This document shows, in pieces, positions 37,493 to 51,502 of a DNA stretch of 64,000 nt. Numbering within the stretch: the first letter of the stretch is position 1; each line of letters starts with the position of its first letter. The stretch spans positions 78,411,980 through 78,475,979 of the forward strand of contig CP136063.1 in NCBI GenBank assembly GCA_032622095.1, read 5' to 3'. The position numbers were made by a program, and so were the translations under genes. The notes beneath the pieces were generated by a model. That model saw nothing but the letters and a program-made list of their open reading frames with translations, did not search any database and was not told where the DNA came from. Source of the stretch: Siphonodentalium dalli (lineage: Eukaryota; Mollusca; Scaphopoda; Gadilida; Siphonodentaliidae).

Positions 37493-39828
37493 GGTGACAC
37501 TCCACAGTTTCTGCAGGGATTGGTGCAAAAATAAGGGGGCATCAATTCAATGAAAAATAACAGAAATGTGATCCCACAACACATATACAATGTATATATA
37601 CCTGGGTTGAGCACATACTAGGCTTAATGATTTTGGTACAGAATTGTCATTTTAATGGGGGTAGCAAGAGTTATGCCCCTTGATTGTGTGCCTGAAAAAT
37701 GAAATTTTGATGCAAAAATGACCAAAATAAGTGATTTTCAGGCTCGTGGGACACAAAAACCAGAAGATCTATGCTATAGCCGCCTATGTTGTCTGGAAGA
37801 ACACTGTTTCCTCACAAAAATATCAAAAAAATTCAAACTTCTCACCACTGTAAGTTTAAAAAAAATATTTTTCATGCAGATGACAAATTTTAGGTGCTAA
37901 AATGTCACGCTGGTGTCTGGAGCCACTGTTTCGCAGAAATCGCTACTACTTCATACTGGTGGGGTCAAGGTCACCTGAAACAATATTTTTCAAAACTCAA
38001 AGACATCCTCTAAAAATCCACAAATTCATAACTAACCTTCTCTCAATAAACATACCACACCCATGGTGACAGAAAACACTGGTACTCTATTCTAAGAAAT
38101 TTACCCCTACTGATAATTCGAAACTGTGGAGTGTCACCTTAAGGGAAATGCAATTTTATTAATCTTTAATAGGGACCACACCTCCATATTCTCTGCATTA
38201 TACCGCTTAAAATGATATATTACACCCCATGCGTTATTGCAATCACAGGCAGCAAGATTGGGTGGGGATTTACATGCACCCCCATGATTTCACCCCTTTT
38301 GGGTCTTTCAGAACCCAATGACGTTATGCTTGACGTAGTGAAAAAATGGATATATTCAACCATCATCTATAGCTTGAAAAAGGTCTGAAATACTAAAATG
38401 TTGTATAAATATATTATGAGATGCATATTTTCCTCAGATATCAAAATAAAACATAATATTTCATACAACAACTATCTTTAATACTCTCCCAAAACTATGG
38501 GTTAAAAAATTCCAAGTCTTATTTAGCATTAAGGGAAAGCTTTACAAGGTTATGACATCACATGAACAATATGTTGTCAAGTGAAATATGACCAAGGAAA
38601 CCTGTATTATTATATTTCACACTTGTGAATAAGAAAGACTGAATATCTAATCTTGTTGTATACTGTGTAATGTCACAATATCAGCCTTTTCAGCTAAGAT
38701 TCAAGGAGCATATGATGTCATGAAAAAGTACCCATCATCTGAAAAATCACCAATAACCATATACATGAACCACCACCACCACCCCCCCCCCCCCCCACTG
38801 CTCCAAGACTCCATATCCCCACCAATTTATATGATTAAAGACAACCTGTATTGGAATATGCATAGAAGAATGGTGTATCTACCATAAAATGTTCCTTCTA
38901 ACTGAACAGGTTTGCTAAAAAATGATTTTCAGTAACAATATTTGTCAAGTTGACAGATGAAAATGGTGCTATTTGCTGGTCTTGAAGGGAAATGCAATTT
39001 TATTAATCTTTAATAGGGACCACACCTCCATATTCTCTGCATTATACCGCTTAAAATGATATATTACACCCCATGCGTTATTGCAATCACAGGCAGCAAG
39101 ATTGGGTGGGGATTTACATGCACCCCCATGATTTCACCCCTTTTGGGTCTTCCAGAACCCAATGACGTTATGCTTGACGTAGTGAAAAAATGGATATATT
39201 CAACCATCATCTATAGCTTGAAAAAGGTCTGAAATACTAAAATGTTGTATAAATATATTATGAGATGCATATTTTCCTCAGATATCAAAATAAAACATAA
39301 TATTTCATACAACAACTATCTTTAATACTCTCCCAAAACTATGGGTTAAAAAATTCCAAGTCTTATTTAGCATTAAGGGAAAGCTTTACAAGGTTATGAC
39401 ATCACATGAACAATATGTTGTCAAGTGAAATATGACCAAGGAAACCTGTATTATTATATTTCACACTTGTGAATAAGAAAGACTGAATATCTAATCTTGT
39501 TGTATACTGTGTAATGTCACAATATCAGCCTTTTCAGCTAAGATTCAAGGAGCATATGATGTCATGAAAAAGTACCCATCATCTGAAAAATCACCAATAA
39601 CCATATACATGAACCACCACCACCACCCCCCCCCCCCCACTGCTCCAAGACTCCATATCCCCACCAATTTATATGATTAAAGACAACCTGTATTGGAATA
39701 TGCATAGAAGAATGGTGTATCTACCATAAAATGTTCCTTCTAACTGAACAGGTTTGCTAAAAAATGATTTTCAGTAACAATATTTGTCAAGTTGACAGAT
39801 GAAAATGGTGCTATTTGCTGGTCTTGAA
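37493..39828 (+). repeat. Array block 18: A-B-B
   Basis: A 37493-38138, B1 38139-38986, B2 38987-39828. C runs 15 and 13. Last block of the exactly matching duplicated series. Confidence 0.95.
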
Positions 39829-42162
39829 GGTGACACTCCACAGTTTCTGCAGGGATTGGTGCAAAAATAAGGGGGCATCAATTCAATGAAAAATAACAGA
39901 AATGTGATCCCACAACACATATACAATGTATATATACCTGGGTTGAGCACATACTAGGCTTAATGATTTTGGTACAGAATTGTCATTTTAATGGGGGTAG
40001 CAAGAGTTATGCCCCTTGATTGTGTGCCTGAAAAATGAAATTTTGATGCAAAAATGACCAAAATAAGTGATTTTCAGGCTCGTGGGACACAAAAACCAGA
40101 AGATCTATGCTATAGCCGCCTATGTTGTCTGGAAGAACACTGTTTCCTCACAAAAATATCAAAAAAATTCAAACTTCTCACCACTGTAAGTTTAAAAAAA
40201 ATATTTTTCATGCAGATGACAAATTTTAGGTGCTAAAATGTCACGCTGGTGTCTGGAGCCACTGTTTCGCAGAAATCGCTACTACTTCATACTGGTGGGG
40301 TCAAGGTCACCTGAAACAATATTTTTCAAAACTCAAAGACATCCTCTAAAAATCCACAAATTCATAACTAACCTTCTCTCAATAAACATACCACACCCAT
40401 GGTGACAGAAAACACTGGTACTCTATTCTAAGAAATTTACCCCTACTGATAATTCGAAACTGTGGAGTGTCACCTTAAGGGAAATGCAATTTTATTAATC
40501 TTTAATAGGGACCACACCTCCATATTCTCTGCATTATACCGCTTAAAATGATATATTACACCCCATGCGTTATTGCAATCACAGGCAGCAAGATTGGGTG
40601 GGGATTTACATGCACCCCCATGATTTCACCCCTTTTGGGTCTTTCAGAACCCAATGACGTTATGCTTGACGTAGTGAAAAAATGGATATATTCAACCATC
40701 ATCTATAGCTTGAAAAAGGTCTGAAATACTAAAATGTTGTATAAATATATTATGAGATGCATATTTTCCTCAGATATCAAAATAAAACATAATATTTCAT
40801 ACAACAACTATCTTTAATACTCTCCCAAAACTATGGGTTAAAAAATTCCAAGTCTTATTTAGCATTAAGGGAAAGCTTTACAAGGTTATGACATCACATG
40901 AACAATATGTTGTCAAGTGAAATATGACCAAGGAAACCTGTATTATTATATTTCACACTTGTGAATAAGAAAGACTGAATATCTAATCTTGTTGTATACT
41001 GTGTAATGTCACAATATCAGCCTTTTCAGCTAAGATTCAAGGAGCATATGATGTCATGAAAAAGTACCCATCATCTGAAAAATCACCAATAACCATATAC
41101 ATGAACCACCACCACCACCCCCCCCCCCCCCACTGCTCCAAGACTCCATATCCCCACCAATTTATATGATTAAAGACAACCTGTATTGGAATATGCATAG
41201 AAGAATGGTGTATCTACCATAAAATGTTCCTTCTAACTGAACAGGTTTGCTAAAAAATGATTTTCAGTAACAATATTTGTCAAGTTGACAGATGAAAATG
41301 GTGCTATTTGCTGGTCTTGAAGGGAAATGCAATTTTATTAATCTTTAATAGGGACCACACCTCCATATTCTCTGCATTATACCGCTTAAAATGATATATT
41401 ACACCCCATGCGTTATTGCAATCACAGGCAGCAAGATTGGGTGGGGATTTACATGCACCCCCATGATTTCACCCCTTTTGGGTCTTCCAGAACCCAATGA
41501 CGTTATGCTTGACGTAGTGAAAAAATGGATATATTCAACCATCATCTATAGCTTGAAAAAGGTCTGAAATACTAAAATGTTGTATAAATATATTATGAGA
41601 TGCATATTTTCCTCAGATATCAAAATAAAACATAATATTTCATACAACAACTATCTTTAATACTCTCCCAAAACTATGGGTTAAAAAATTCCAAGTCTTA
41701 TTTAGCATTAAGGGAAAGCTTTACAAGGTTATGACATCACATGAACAATATGTTGTCAAGTGAAATATGACCAAGGAAACCTGTATTATTATATTTCACA
41801 CTTGTGAATAAGAAAGACTGAATATCTAATCTTGTTGTATACTGTGTAATGTCACAATATCAGCCTTTTCAGCTAAGATTCAAGGAGCATATGATGTCAT
41901 GAAAAAGTACCCATCATCTGAAAAATCACCAATAACCATATACATGAACCACCACCACCACCCCCCCCCCCCACTGCTCCAAGACTCCATATCCCCACCA
42001 ATTTATATGATTAAAGACAACCTGTATTGGAATATGCATAGAAGAATGGTGTATCTACCATAAAATGTTCCTTCTAACTGAACAGGTTTGCTAAAAAATG
42101 ATTTTCAGTAACAATATTTGTCAAGTTGACAGATGAAAATGGTGCTATTTGCTGGTCTTGAA
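39829..42162 (+). repeat. Array block 19: A-B-B
   Basis: A 39829-40474, B1 40475-41321, B2 41322-42162. C runs 14 and 12. Confidence 0.95.
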
Positions 42163-44497
42163 GGTGACACTCCACAGTTTCTGCAGGGATTGGTGCAAAA
42201 ATAAGGGGGCATCAATTCAATGAAAAATAACAGAAATGTGATCCCACAACACATATACAATGTATATATACCTGGGTTGAGCACATACTAGGCTTAATGA
42301 TTTTGGTACAGAATTGTCATTTTAATGGGGGTAGCAAGAGTTATGCCCCTTGATTGTGTGCCTGAAAAATGAAATTTTGATGCAAAAATGACCAAAATAA
42401 GTGATTTTCAGGCTCGTGGGACACAAAAACCAGAAGATCTATGCTATAGCCGCCTATGTTGTCTGGAAGAACACTGTTTCCTCACAAAAATATCAAAAAA
42501 ATTCAAACTTCTCACCACTGTAAGTTTAAAAAAAATATTTTTCATGCAGATGACAAATTTTAGGTGCTAAAATGTCACGCTGGTGTCTGGAGCCACTGTT
42601 TCGCAGAAATCGCTACTACTTCATACTGGTGGGGTCAAGGTCACCTGAAACAATATTTTTCAAAACTCAAAGACATCCTCTAAAAATCCACAAATTCATA
42701 ACTAACCTTCTCTCAATAAACATACCACACCCATGGTGACAGAAAACACTGGTACTCTATTCTAAGAAATTTACCCCTACTGATAATTCGAAACTGTGGA
42801 GTGTCACCTTAAGGGAAATGCAATTTTATTAATCTTTAATAGGGACCACACCTCCATATTCTCTGCATTATACCGCTTAAAATGATATATTACACCCCAT
42901 GCGTTATTGCAATCACAGGCAGCAAGATTGGGTGGGGATTTACATGCACCCCCATGATTTCACCCCTTTTGGGTCTTTCAGAACCCAATGACGTTATGCT
43001 TGACGTAGTGAAAAAATGGATATATTCAACCATCATCTATAGCTTGAAAAAGGTCTGAAATACTAAAATGTTGTATAAATATATTATGAGATGCATATTT
43101 TCCTCAGATATCAAAATAAAACATAATATTTCATACAACAACTATCTTTAATACTCTCCCAAAACTATGGGTTAAAAAATTCCAAGTCTTATTTAGCATT
43201 AAGGGAAAGCTTTACAAGGTTATGACATCACATGAACAATATGTTGTCAAGTGAAATATGACCAAGGAAACCTGTATTATTATATTTCACACTTGTGAAT
43301 AAGAAAGACTGAATATCTAATCTTGTTGTATACTGTGTAATGTCACAATATCAGCCTTTTCAGCTAAGATTCAAGGAGCATATGATGTCATGAAAAAGTA
43401 CCCATCATCTGAAAAATCACCAATAACCATATACATGAACCACCACCACCACCCCCCCCCCCCCCCACTGCTCCAAGACTCCATATCCCCACCAATTTAT
43501 ATGATTAAAGACAACCTGTATTGGAATATGCATAGAAGAATGGTGTATCTACCATAAAATGTTCCTTCTAACTGAACAGGTTTGCTAAAAAATGATTTTC
43601 AGTAACAATATTTGTCAAGTTGACAGATGAAAATGGTGCTATTTGCTGGTCTTGAAGGGAAATGCAATTTTATTAATCTTTAATAGGGACCACACCTCCA
43701 TATTCTCTGCATTATACCGCTTAAAATGATATATTACACCCCATGCGTTATTGCAATCACAGGCAGCAAGATTGGGTGGGGATTTACATGCACCCCCATG
43801 ATTTCACCCCTTTTGGGTCTTCCAGAACCCAATGACGTTATGCTTGACGTAGTGAAAAAATGGATATATTCAACCATCATCTATAGCTTGAAAAAGGTCT
43901 GAAATACTAAAATGTTGTATAAATATATTATGAGATGCATATTTTCCTCAGATATCAAAATAAAACATAATATTTCATACAACAACTATCTTTAATACTC
44001 TCCCAAAACTATGGGTTAAAAAATTCCAAGTCTTATTTAGCATTAAGGGAAAGCTTTACAAGGTTATGACATCACATGAACAATATGTTGTCAAGTGAAA
44101 TATGACCAAGGAAACCTGTATTATTATATTTCACACTTGTGAATAAGAAAGACTGAATATCTAATCTTGTTGTATACTGTGTAATGTCACAATATCAGCC
44201 TTTTCAGCTAAGATTCAAGGAGCATATGATGTCATGAAAAAGTACCCATCATCTGAAAAATCACCAATAACCATATACATGAACCACCACCACCACCCCC
44301 CCCCCCCACTGCTCCAAGACTCCATATCCCCACCAATTTATATGATTAAAGACAACCTGTATTGGAATATGCATAGAAGAATGGTGTATCTACCATAAAA
44401 TGTTCCTTCTAACTGAACAGGTTTGCTAAAAAATGATTTTCAGTAACAATATTTGTCAAGTTGACAGATGAAAATGGTGCTATTTGCTGGTCTTGAA
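42163..44497 (+). repeat. Array block 20: A-B-B
   Basis: A 42163-42808, B1 42809-43656, B2 43657-44497. C runs 15 and 12. First of seven consecutive blocks with the same signature. Confidence 0.95.
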
Positions 44498-46832
44498 GGT
44501 GACACTCCACAGTTTCTGCAGGGATTGGTGCAAAAATAAGGGGGCATCAATTCAATGAAAAATAACAGAAATGTGATCCCACAACACATATACAATGTAT
44601 ATATACCTGGGTTGAGCACATACTAGGCTTAATGATTTTGGTACAGAATTGTCATTTTAATGGGGGTAGCAAGAGTTATGCCCCTTGATTGTGTGCCTGA
44701 AAAATGAAATTTTGATGCAAAAATGACCAAAATAAGTGATTTTCAGGCTCGTGGGACACAAAAACCAGAAGATCTATGCTATAGCCGCCTATGTTGTCTG
44801 GAAGAACACTGTTTCCTCACAAAAATATCAAAAAAATTCAAACTTCTCACCACTGTAAGTTTAAAAAAAATATTTTTCATGCAGATGACAAATTTTAGGT
44901 GCTAAAATGTCACGCTGGTGTCTGGAGCCACTGTTTCGCAGAAATCGCTACTACTTCATACTGGTGGGGTCAAGGTCACCTGAAACAATATTTTTCAAAA
45001 CTCAAAGACATCCTCTAAAAATCCACAAATTCATAACTAACCTTCTCTCAATAAACATACCACACCCATGGTGACAGAAAACACTGGTACTCTATTCTAA
45101 GAAATTTACCCCTACTGATAATTCGAAACTGTGGAGTGTCACCTTAAGGGAAATGCAATTTTATTAATCTTTAATAGGGACCACACCTCCATATTCTCTG
45201 CATTATACCGCTTAAAATGATATATTACACCCCATGCGTTATTGCAATCACAGGCAGCAAGATTGGGTGGGGATTTACATGCACCCCCATGATTTCACCC
45301 CTTTTGGGTCTTTCAGAACCCAATGACGTTATGCTTGACGTAGTGAAAAAATGGATATATTCAACCATCATCTATAGCTTGAAAAAGGTCTGAAATACTA
45401 AAATGTTGTATAAATATATTATGAGATGCATATTTTCCTCAGATATCAAAATAAAACATAATATTTCATACAACAACTATCTTTAATACTCTCCCAAAAC
45501 TATGGGTTAAAAAATTCCAAGTCTTATTTAGCATTAAGGGAAAGCTTTACAAGGTTATGACATCACATGAACAATATGTTGTCAAGTGAAATATGACCAA
45601 GGAAACCTGTATTATTATATTTCACACTTGTGAATAAGAAAGACTGAATATCTAATCTTGTTGTATACTGTGTAATGTCACAATATCAGCCTTTTCAGCT
45701 AAGATTCAAGGAGCATATGATGTCATGAAAAAGTACCCATCATCTGAAAAATCACCAATAACCATATACATGAACCACCACCACCACCCCCCCCCCCCCC
45801 CACTGCTCCAAGACTCCATATCCCCACCAATTTATATGATTAAAGACAACCTGTATTGGAATATGCATAGAAGAATGGTGTATCTACCATAAAATGTTCC
45901 TTCTAACTGAACAGGTTTGCTAAAAAATGATTTTCAGTAACAATATTTGTCAAGTTGACAGATGAAAATGGTGCTATTTGCTGGTCTTGAAGGGAAATGC
46001 AATTTTATTAATCTTTAATAGGGACCACACCTCCATATTCTCTGCATTATACCGCTTAAAATGATATATTACACCCCATGCGTTATTGCAATCACAGGCA
46101 GCAAGATTGGGTGGGGATTTACATGCACCCCCATGATTTCACCCCTTTTGGGTCTTCCAGAACCCAATGACGTTATGCTTGACGTAGTGAAAAAATGGAT
46201 ATATTCAACCATCATCTATAGCTTGAAAAAGGTCTGAAATACTAAAATGTTGTATAAATATATTATGAGATGCATATTTTCCTCAGATATCAAAATAAAA
46301 CATAATATTTCATACAACAACTATCTTTAATACTCTCCCAAAACTATGGGTTAAAAAATTCCAAGTCTTATTTAGCATTAAGGGAAAGCTTTACAAGGTT
46401 ATGACATCACATGAACAATATGTTGTCAAGTGAAATATGACCAAGGAAACCTGTATTATTATATTTCACACTTGTGAATAAGAAAGACTGAATATCTAAT
46501 CTTGTTGTATACTGTGTAATGTCACAATATCAGCCTTTTCAGCTAAGATTCAAGGAGCATATGATGTCATGAAAAAGTACCCATCATCTGAAAAATCACC
46601 AATAACCATATACATGAACCACCACCACCACCCCCCCCCCCCACTGCTCCAAGACTCCATATCCCCACCAATTTATATGATTAAAGACAACCTGTATTGG
46701 AATATGCATAGAAGAATGGTGTATCTACCATAAAATGTTCCTTCTAACTGAACAGGTTTGCTAAAAAATGATTTTCAGTAACAATATTTGTCAAGTTGAC
46801 AGATGAAAATGGTGCTATTTGCTGGTCTTGAA
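44498..46832 (+). repeat. Array block 21: A-B-B
   Basis: A 44498-45143, B1 45144-45991, B2 45992-46832. C runs 15 and 12. Confidence 0.95.
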
Positions 46833-49167
46833 GGTGACACTCCACAGTTTCTGCAGGGATTGGTGCAAAAATAAGGGGGCATCAATTCAATGAAAAATAA
46901 CAGAAATGTGATCCCACAACACATATACAATGTATATATACCTGGGTTGAGCACATACTAGGCTTAATGATTTTGGTACAGAATTGTCATTTTAATGGGG
47001 GTAGCAAGAGTTATGCCCCTTGATTGTGTGCCTGAAAAATGAAATTTTGATGCAAAAATGACCAAAATAAGTGATTTTCAGGCTCGTGGGACACAAAAAC
47101 CAGAAGATCTATGCTATAGCCGCCTATGTTGTCTGGAAGAACACTGTTTCCTCACAAAAATATCAAAAAAATTCAAACTTCTCACCACTGTAAGTTTAAA
47201 AAAAATATTTTTCATGCAGATGACAAATTTTAGGTGCTAAAATGTCACGCTGGTGTCTGGAGCCACTGTTTCGCAGAAATCGCTACTACTTCATACTGGT
47301 GGGGTCAAGGTCACCTGAAACAATATTTTTCAAAACTCAAAGACATCCTCTAAAAATCCACAAATTCATAACTAACCTTCTCTCAATAAACATACCACAC
47401 CCATGGTGACAGAAAACACTGGTACTCTATTCTAAGAAATTTACCCCTACTGATAATTCGAAACTGTGGAGTGTCACCTTAAGGGAAATGCAATTTTATT
47501 AATCTTTAATAGGGACCACACCTCCATATTCTCTGCATTATACCGCTTAAAATGATATATTACACCCCATGCGTTATTGCAATCACAGGCAGCAAGATTG
47601 GGTGGGGATTTACATGCACCCCCATGATTTCACCCCTTTTGGGTCTTTCAGAACCCAATGACGTTATGCTTGACGTAGTGAAAAAATGGATATATTCAAC
47701 CATCATCTATAGCTTGAAAAAGGTCTGAAATACTAAAATGTTGTATAAATATATTATGAGATGCATATTTTCCTCAGATATCAAAATAAAACATAATATT
47801 TCATACAACAACTATCTTTAATACTCTCCCAAAACTATGGGTTAAAAAATTCCAAGTCTTATTTAGCATTAAGGGAAAGCTTTACAAGGTTATGACATCA
47901 CATGAACAATATGTTGTCAAGTGAAATATGACCAAGGAAACCTGTATTATTATATTTCACACTTGTGAATAAGAAAGACTGAATATCTAATCTTGTTGTA
48001 TACTGTGTAATGTCACAATATCAGCCTTTTCAGCTAAGATTCAAGGAGCATATGATGTCATGAAAAAGTACCCATCATCTGAAAAATCACCAATAACCAT
48101 ATACATGAACCACCACCACCACCCCCCCCCCCCCCCACTGCTCCAAGACTCCATATCCCCACCAATTTATATGATTAAAGACAACCTGTATTGGAATATG
48201 CATAGAAGAATGGTGTATCTACCATAAAATGTTCCTTCTAACTGAACAGGTTTGCTAAAAAATGATTTTCAGTAACAATATTTGTCAAGTTGACAGATGA
48301 AAATGGTGCTATTTGCTGGTCTTGAAGGGAAATGCAATTTTATTAATCTTTAATAGGGACCACACCTCCATATTCTCTGCATTATACCGCTTAAAATGAT
48401 ATATTACACCCCATGCGTTATTGCAATCACAGGCAGCAAGATTGGGTGGGGATTTACATGCACCCCCATGATTTCACCCCTTTTGGGTCTTCCAGAACCC
48501 AATGACGTTATGCTTGACGTAGTGAAAAAATGGATATATTCAACCATCATCTATAGCTTGAAAAAGGTCTGAAATACTAAAATGTTGTATAAATATATTA
48601 TGAGATGCATATTTTCCTCAGATATCAAAATAAAACATAATATTTCATACAACAACTATCTTTAATACTCTCCCAAAACTATGGGTTAAAAAATTCCAAG
48701 TCTTATTTAGCATTAAGGGAAAGCTTTACAAGGTTATGACATCACATGAACAATATGTTGTCAAGTGAAATATGACCAAGGAAACCTGTATTATTATATT
48801 TCACACTTGTGAATAAGAAAGACTGAATATCTAATCTTGTTGTATACTGTGTAATGTCACAATATCAGCCTTTTCAGCTAAGATTCAAGGAGCATATGAT
48901 GTCATGAAAAAGTACCCATCATCTGAAAAATCACCAATAACCATATACATGAACCACCACCACCACCCCCCCCCCCCACTGCTCCAAGACTCCATATCCC
49001 CACCAATTTATATGATTAAAGACAACCTGTATTGGAATATGCATAGAAGAATGGTGTATCTACCATAAAATGTTCCTTCTAACTGAACAGGTTTGCTAAA
49101 AAATGATTTTCAGTAACAATATTTGTCAAGTTGACAGATGAAAATGGTGCTATTTGCTGGTCTTGAA
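46833..49167 (+). repeat. Array block 22: A-B-B
   Basis: A 46833-47478, B1 47479-48326, B2 48327-49167. C runs 15 and 12. Confidence 0.95.
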
Positions 49168-51502
49168 GGTGACACTCCACAGTTTCTGCAGGGATTGGTG
49201 CAAAAATAAGGGGGCATCAATTCAATGAAAAATAACAGAAATGTGATCCCACAACACATATACAATGTATATATACCTGGGTTGAGCACATACTAGGCTT
49301 AATGATTTTGGTACAGAATTGTCATTTTAATGGGGGTAGCAAGAGTTATGCCCCTTGATTGTGTGCCTGAAAAATGAAATTTTGATGCAAAAATGACCAA
49401 AATAAGTGATTTTCAGGCTCGTGGGACACAAAAACCAGAAGATCTATGCTATAGCCGCCTATGTTGTCTGGAAGAACACTGTTTCCTCACAAAAATATCA
49501 AAAAAATTCAAACTTCTCACCACTGTAAGTTTAAAAAAAATATTTTTCATGCAGATGACAAATTTTAGGTGCTAAAATGTCACGCTGGTGTCTGGAGCCA
49601 CTGTTTCGCAGAAATCGCTACTACTTCATACTGGTGGGGTCAAGGTCACCTGAAACAATATTTTTCAAAACTCAAAGACATCCTCTAAAAATCCACAAAT
49701 TCATAACTAACCTTCTCTCAATAAACATACCACACCCATGGTGACAGAAAACACTGGTACTCTATTCTAAGAAATTTACCCCTACTGATAATTCGAAACT
49801 GTGGAGTGTCACCTTAAGGGAAATGCAATTTTATTAATCTTTAATAGGGACCACACCTCCATATTCTCTGCATTATACCGCTTAAAATGATATATTACAC
49901 CCCATGCGTTATTGCAATCACAGGCAGCAAGATTGGGTGGGGATTTACATGCACCCCCATGATTTCACCCCTTTTGGGTCTTTCAGAACCCAATGACGTT
50001 ATGCTTGACGTAGTGAAAAAATGGATATATTCAACCATCATCTATAGCTTGAAAAAGGTCTGAAATACTAAAATGTTGTATAAATATATTATGAGATGCA
50101 TATTTTCCTCAGATATCAAAATAAAACATAATATTTCATACAACAACTATCTTTAATACTCTCCCAAAACTATGGGTTAAAAAATTCCAAGTCTTATTTA
50201 GCATTAAGGGAAAGCTTTACAAGGTTATGACATCACATGAACAATATGTTGTCAAGTGAAATATGACCAAGGAAACCTGTATTATTATATTTCACACTTG
50301 TGAATAAGAAAGACTGAATATCTAATCTTGTTGTATACTGTGTAATGTCACAATATCAGCCTTTTCAGCTAAGATTCAAGGAGCATATGATGTCATGAAA
50401 AAGTACCCATCATCTGAAAAATCACCAATAACCATATACATGAACCACCACCACCACCCCCCCCCCCCCCCACTGCTCCAAGACTCCATATCCCCACCAA
50501 TTTATATGATTAAAGACAACCTGTATTGGAATATGCATAGAAGAATGGTGTATCTACCATAAAATGTTCCTTCTAACTGAACAGGTTTGCTAAAAAATGA
50601 TTTTCAGTAACAATATTTGTCAAGTTGACAGATGAAAATGGTGCTATTTGCTGGTCTTGAAGGGAAATGCAATTTTATTAATCTTTAATAGGGACCACAC
50701 CTCCATATTCTCTGCATTATACCGCTTAAAATGATATATTACACCCCATGCGTTATTGCAATCACAGGCAGCAAGATTGGGTGGGGATTTACATGCACCC
50801 CCATGATTTCACCCCTTTTGGGTCTTCCAGAACCCAATGACGTTATGCTTGACGTAGTGAAAAAATGGATATATTCAACCATCATCTATAGCTTGAAAAA
50901 GGTCTGAAATACTAAAATGTTGTATAAATATATTATGAGATGCATATTTTCCTCAGATATCAAAATAAAACATAATATTTCATACAACAACTATCTTTAA
51001 TACTCTCCCAAAACTATGGGTTAAAAAATTCCAAGTCTTATTTAGCATTAAGGGAAAGCTTTACAAGGTTATGACATCACATGAACAATATGTTGTCAAG
51101 TGAAATATGACCAAGGAAACCTGTATTATTATATTTCACACTTGTGAATAAGAAAGACTGAATATCTAATCTTGTTGTATACTGTGTAATGTCACAATAT
51201 CAGCCTTTTCAGCTAAGATTCAAGGAGCATATGATGTCATGAAAAAGTACCCATCATCTGAAAAATCACCAATAACCATATACATGAACCACCACCACCA
51301 CCCCCCCCCCCCACTGCTCCAAGACTCCATATCCCCACCAATTTATATGATTAAAGACAACCTGTATTGGAATATGCATAGAAGAATGGTGTATCTACCA
51401 TAAAATGTTCCTTCTAACTGAACAGGTTTGCTAAAAAATGATTTTCAGTAACAATATTTGTCAAGTTGACAGATGAAAATGGTGCTATTTGCTGGTCTTG
51501 AA
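49168..51502 (+). repeat. Array block 23: A-B-B
   Basis: A 49168-49813, B1 49814-50661, B2 50662-51502. C runs 15 and 12. Confidence 0.95.
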
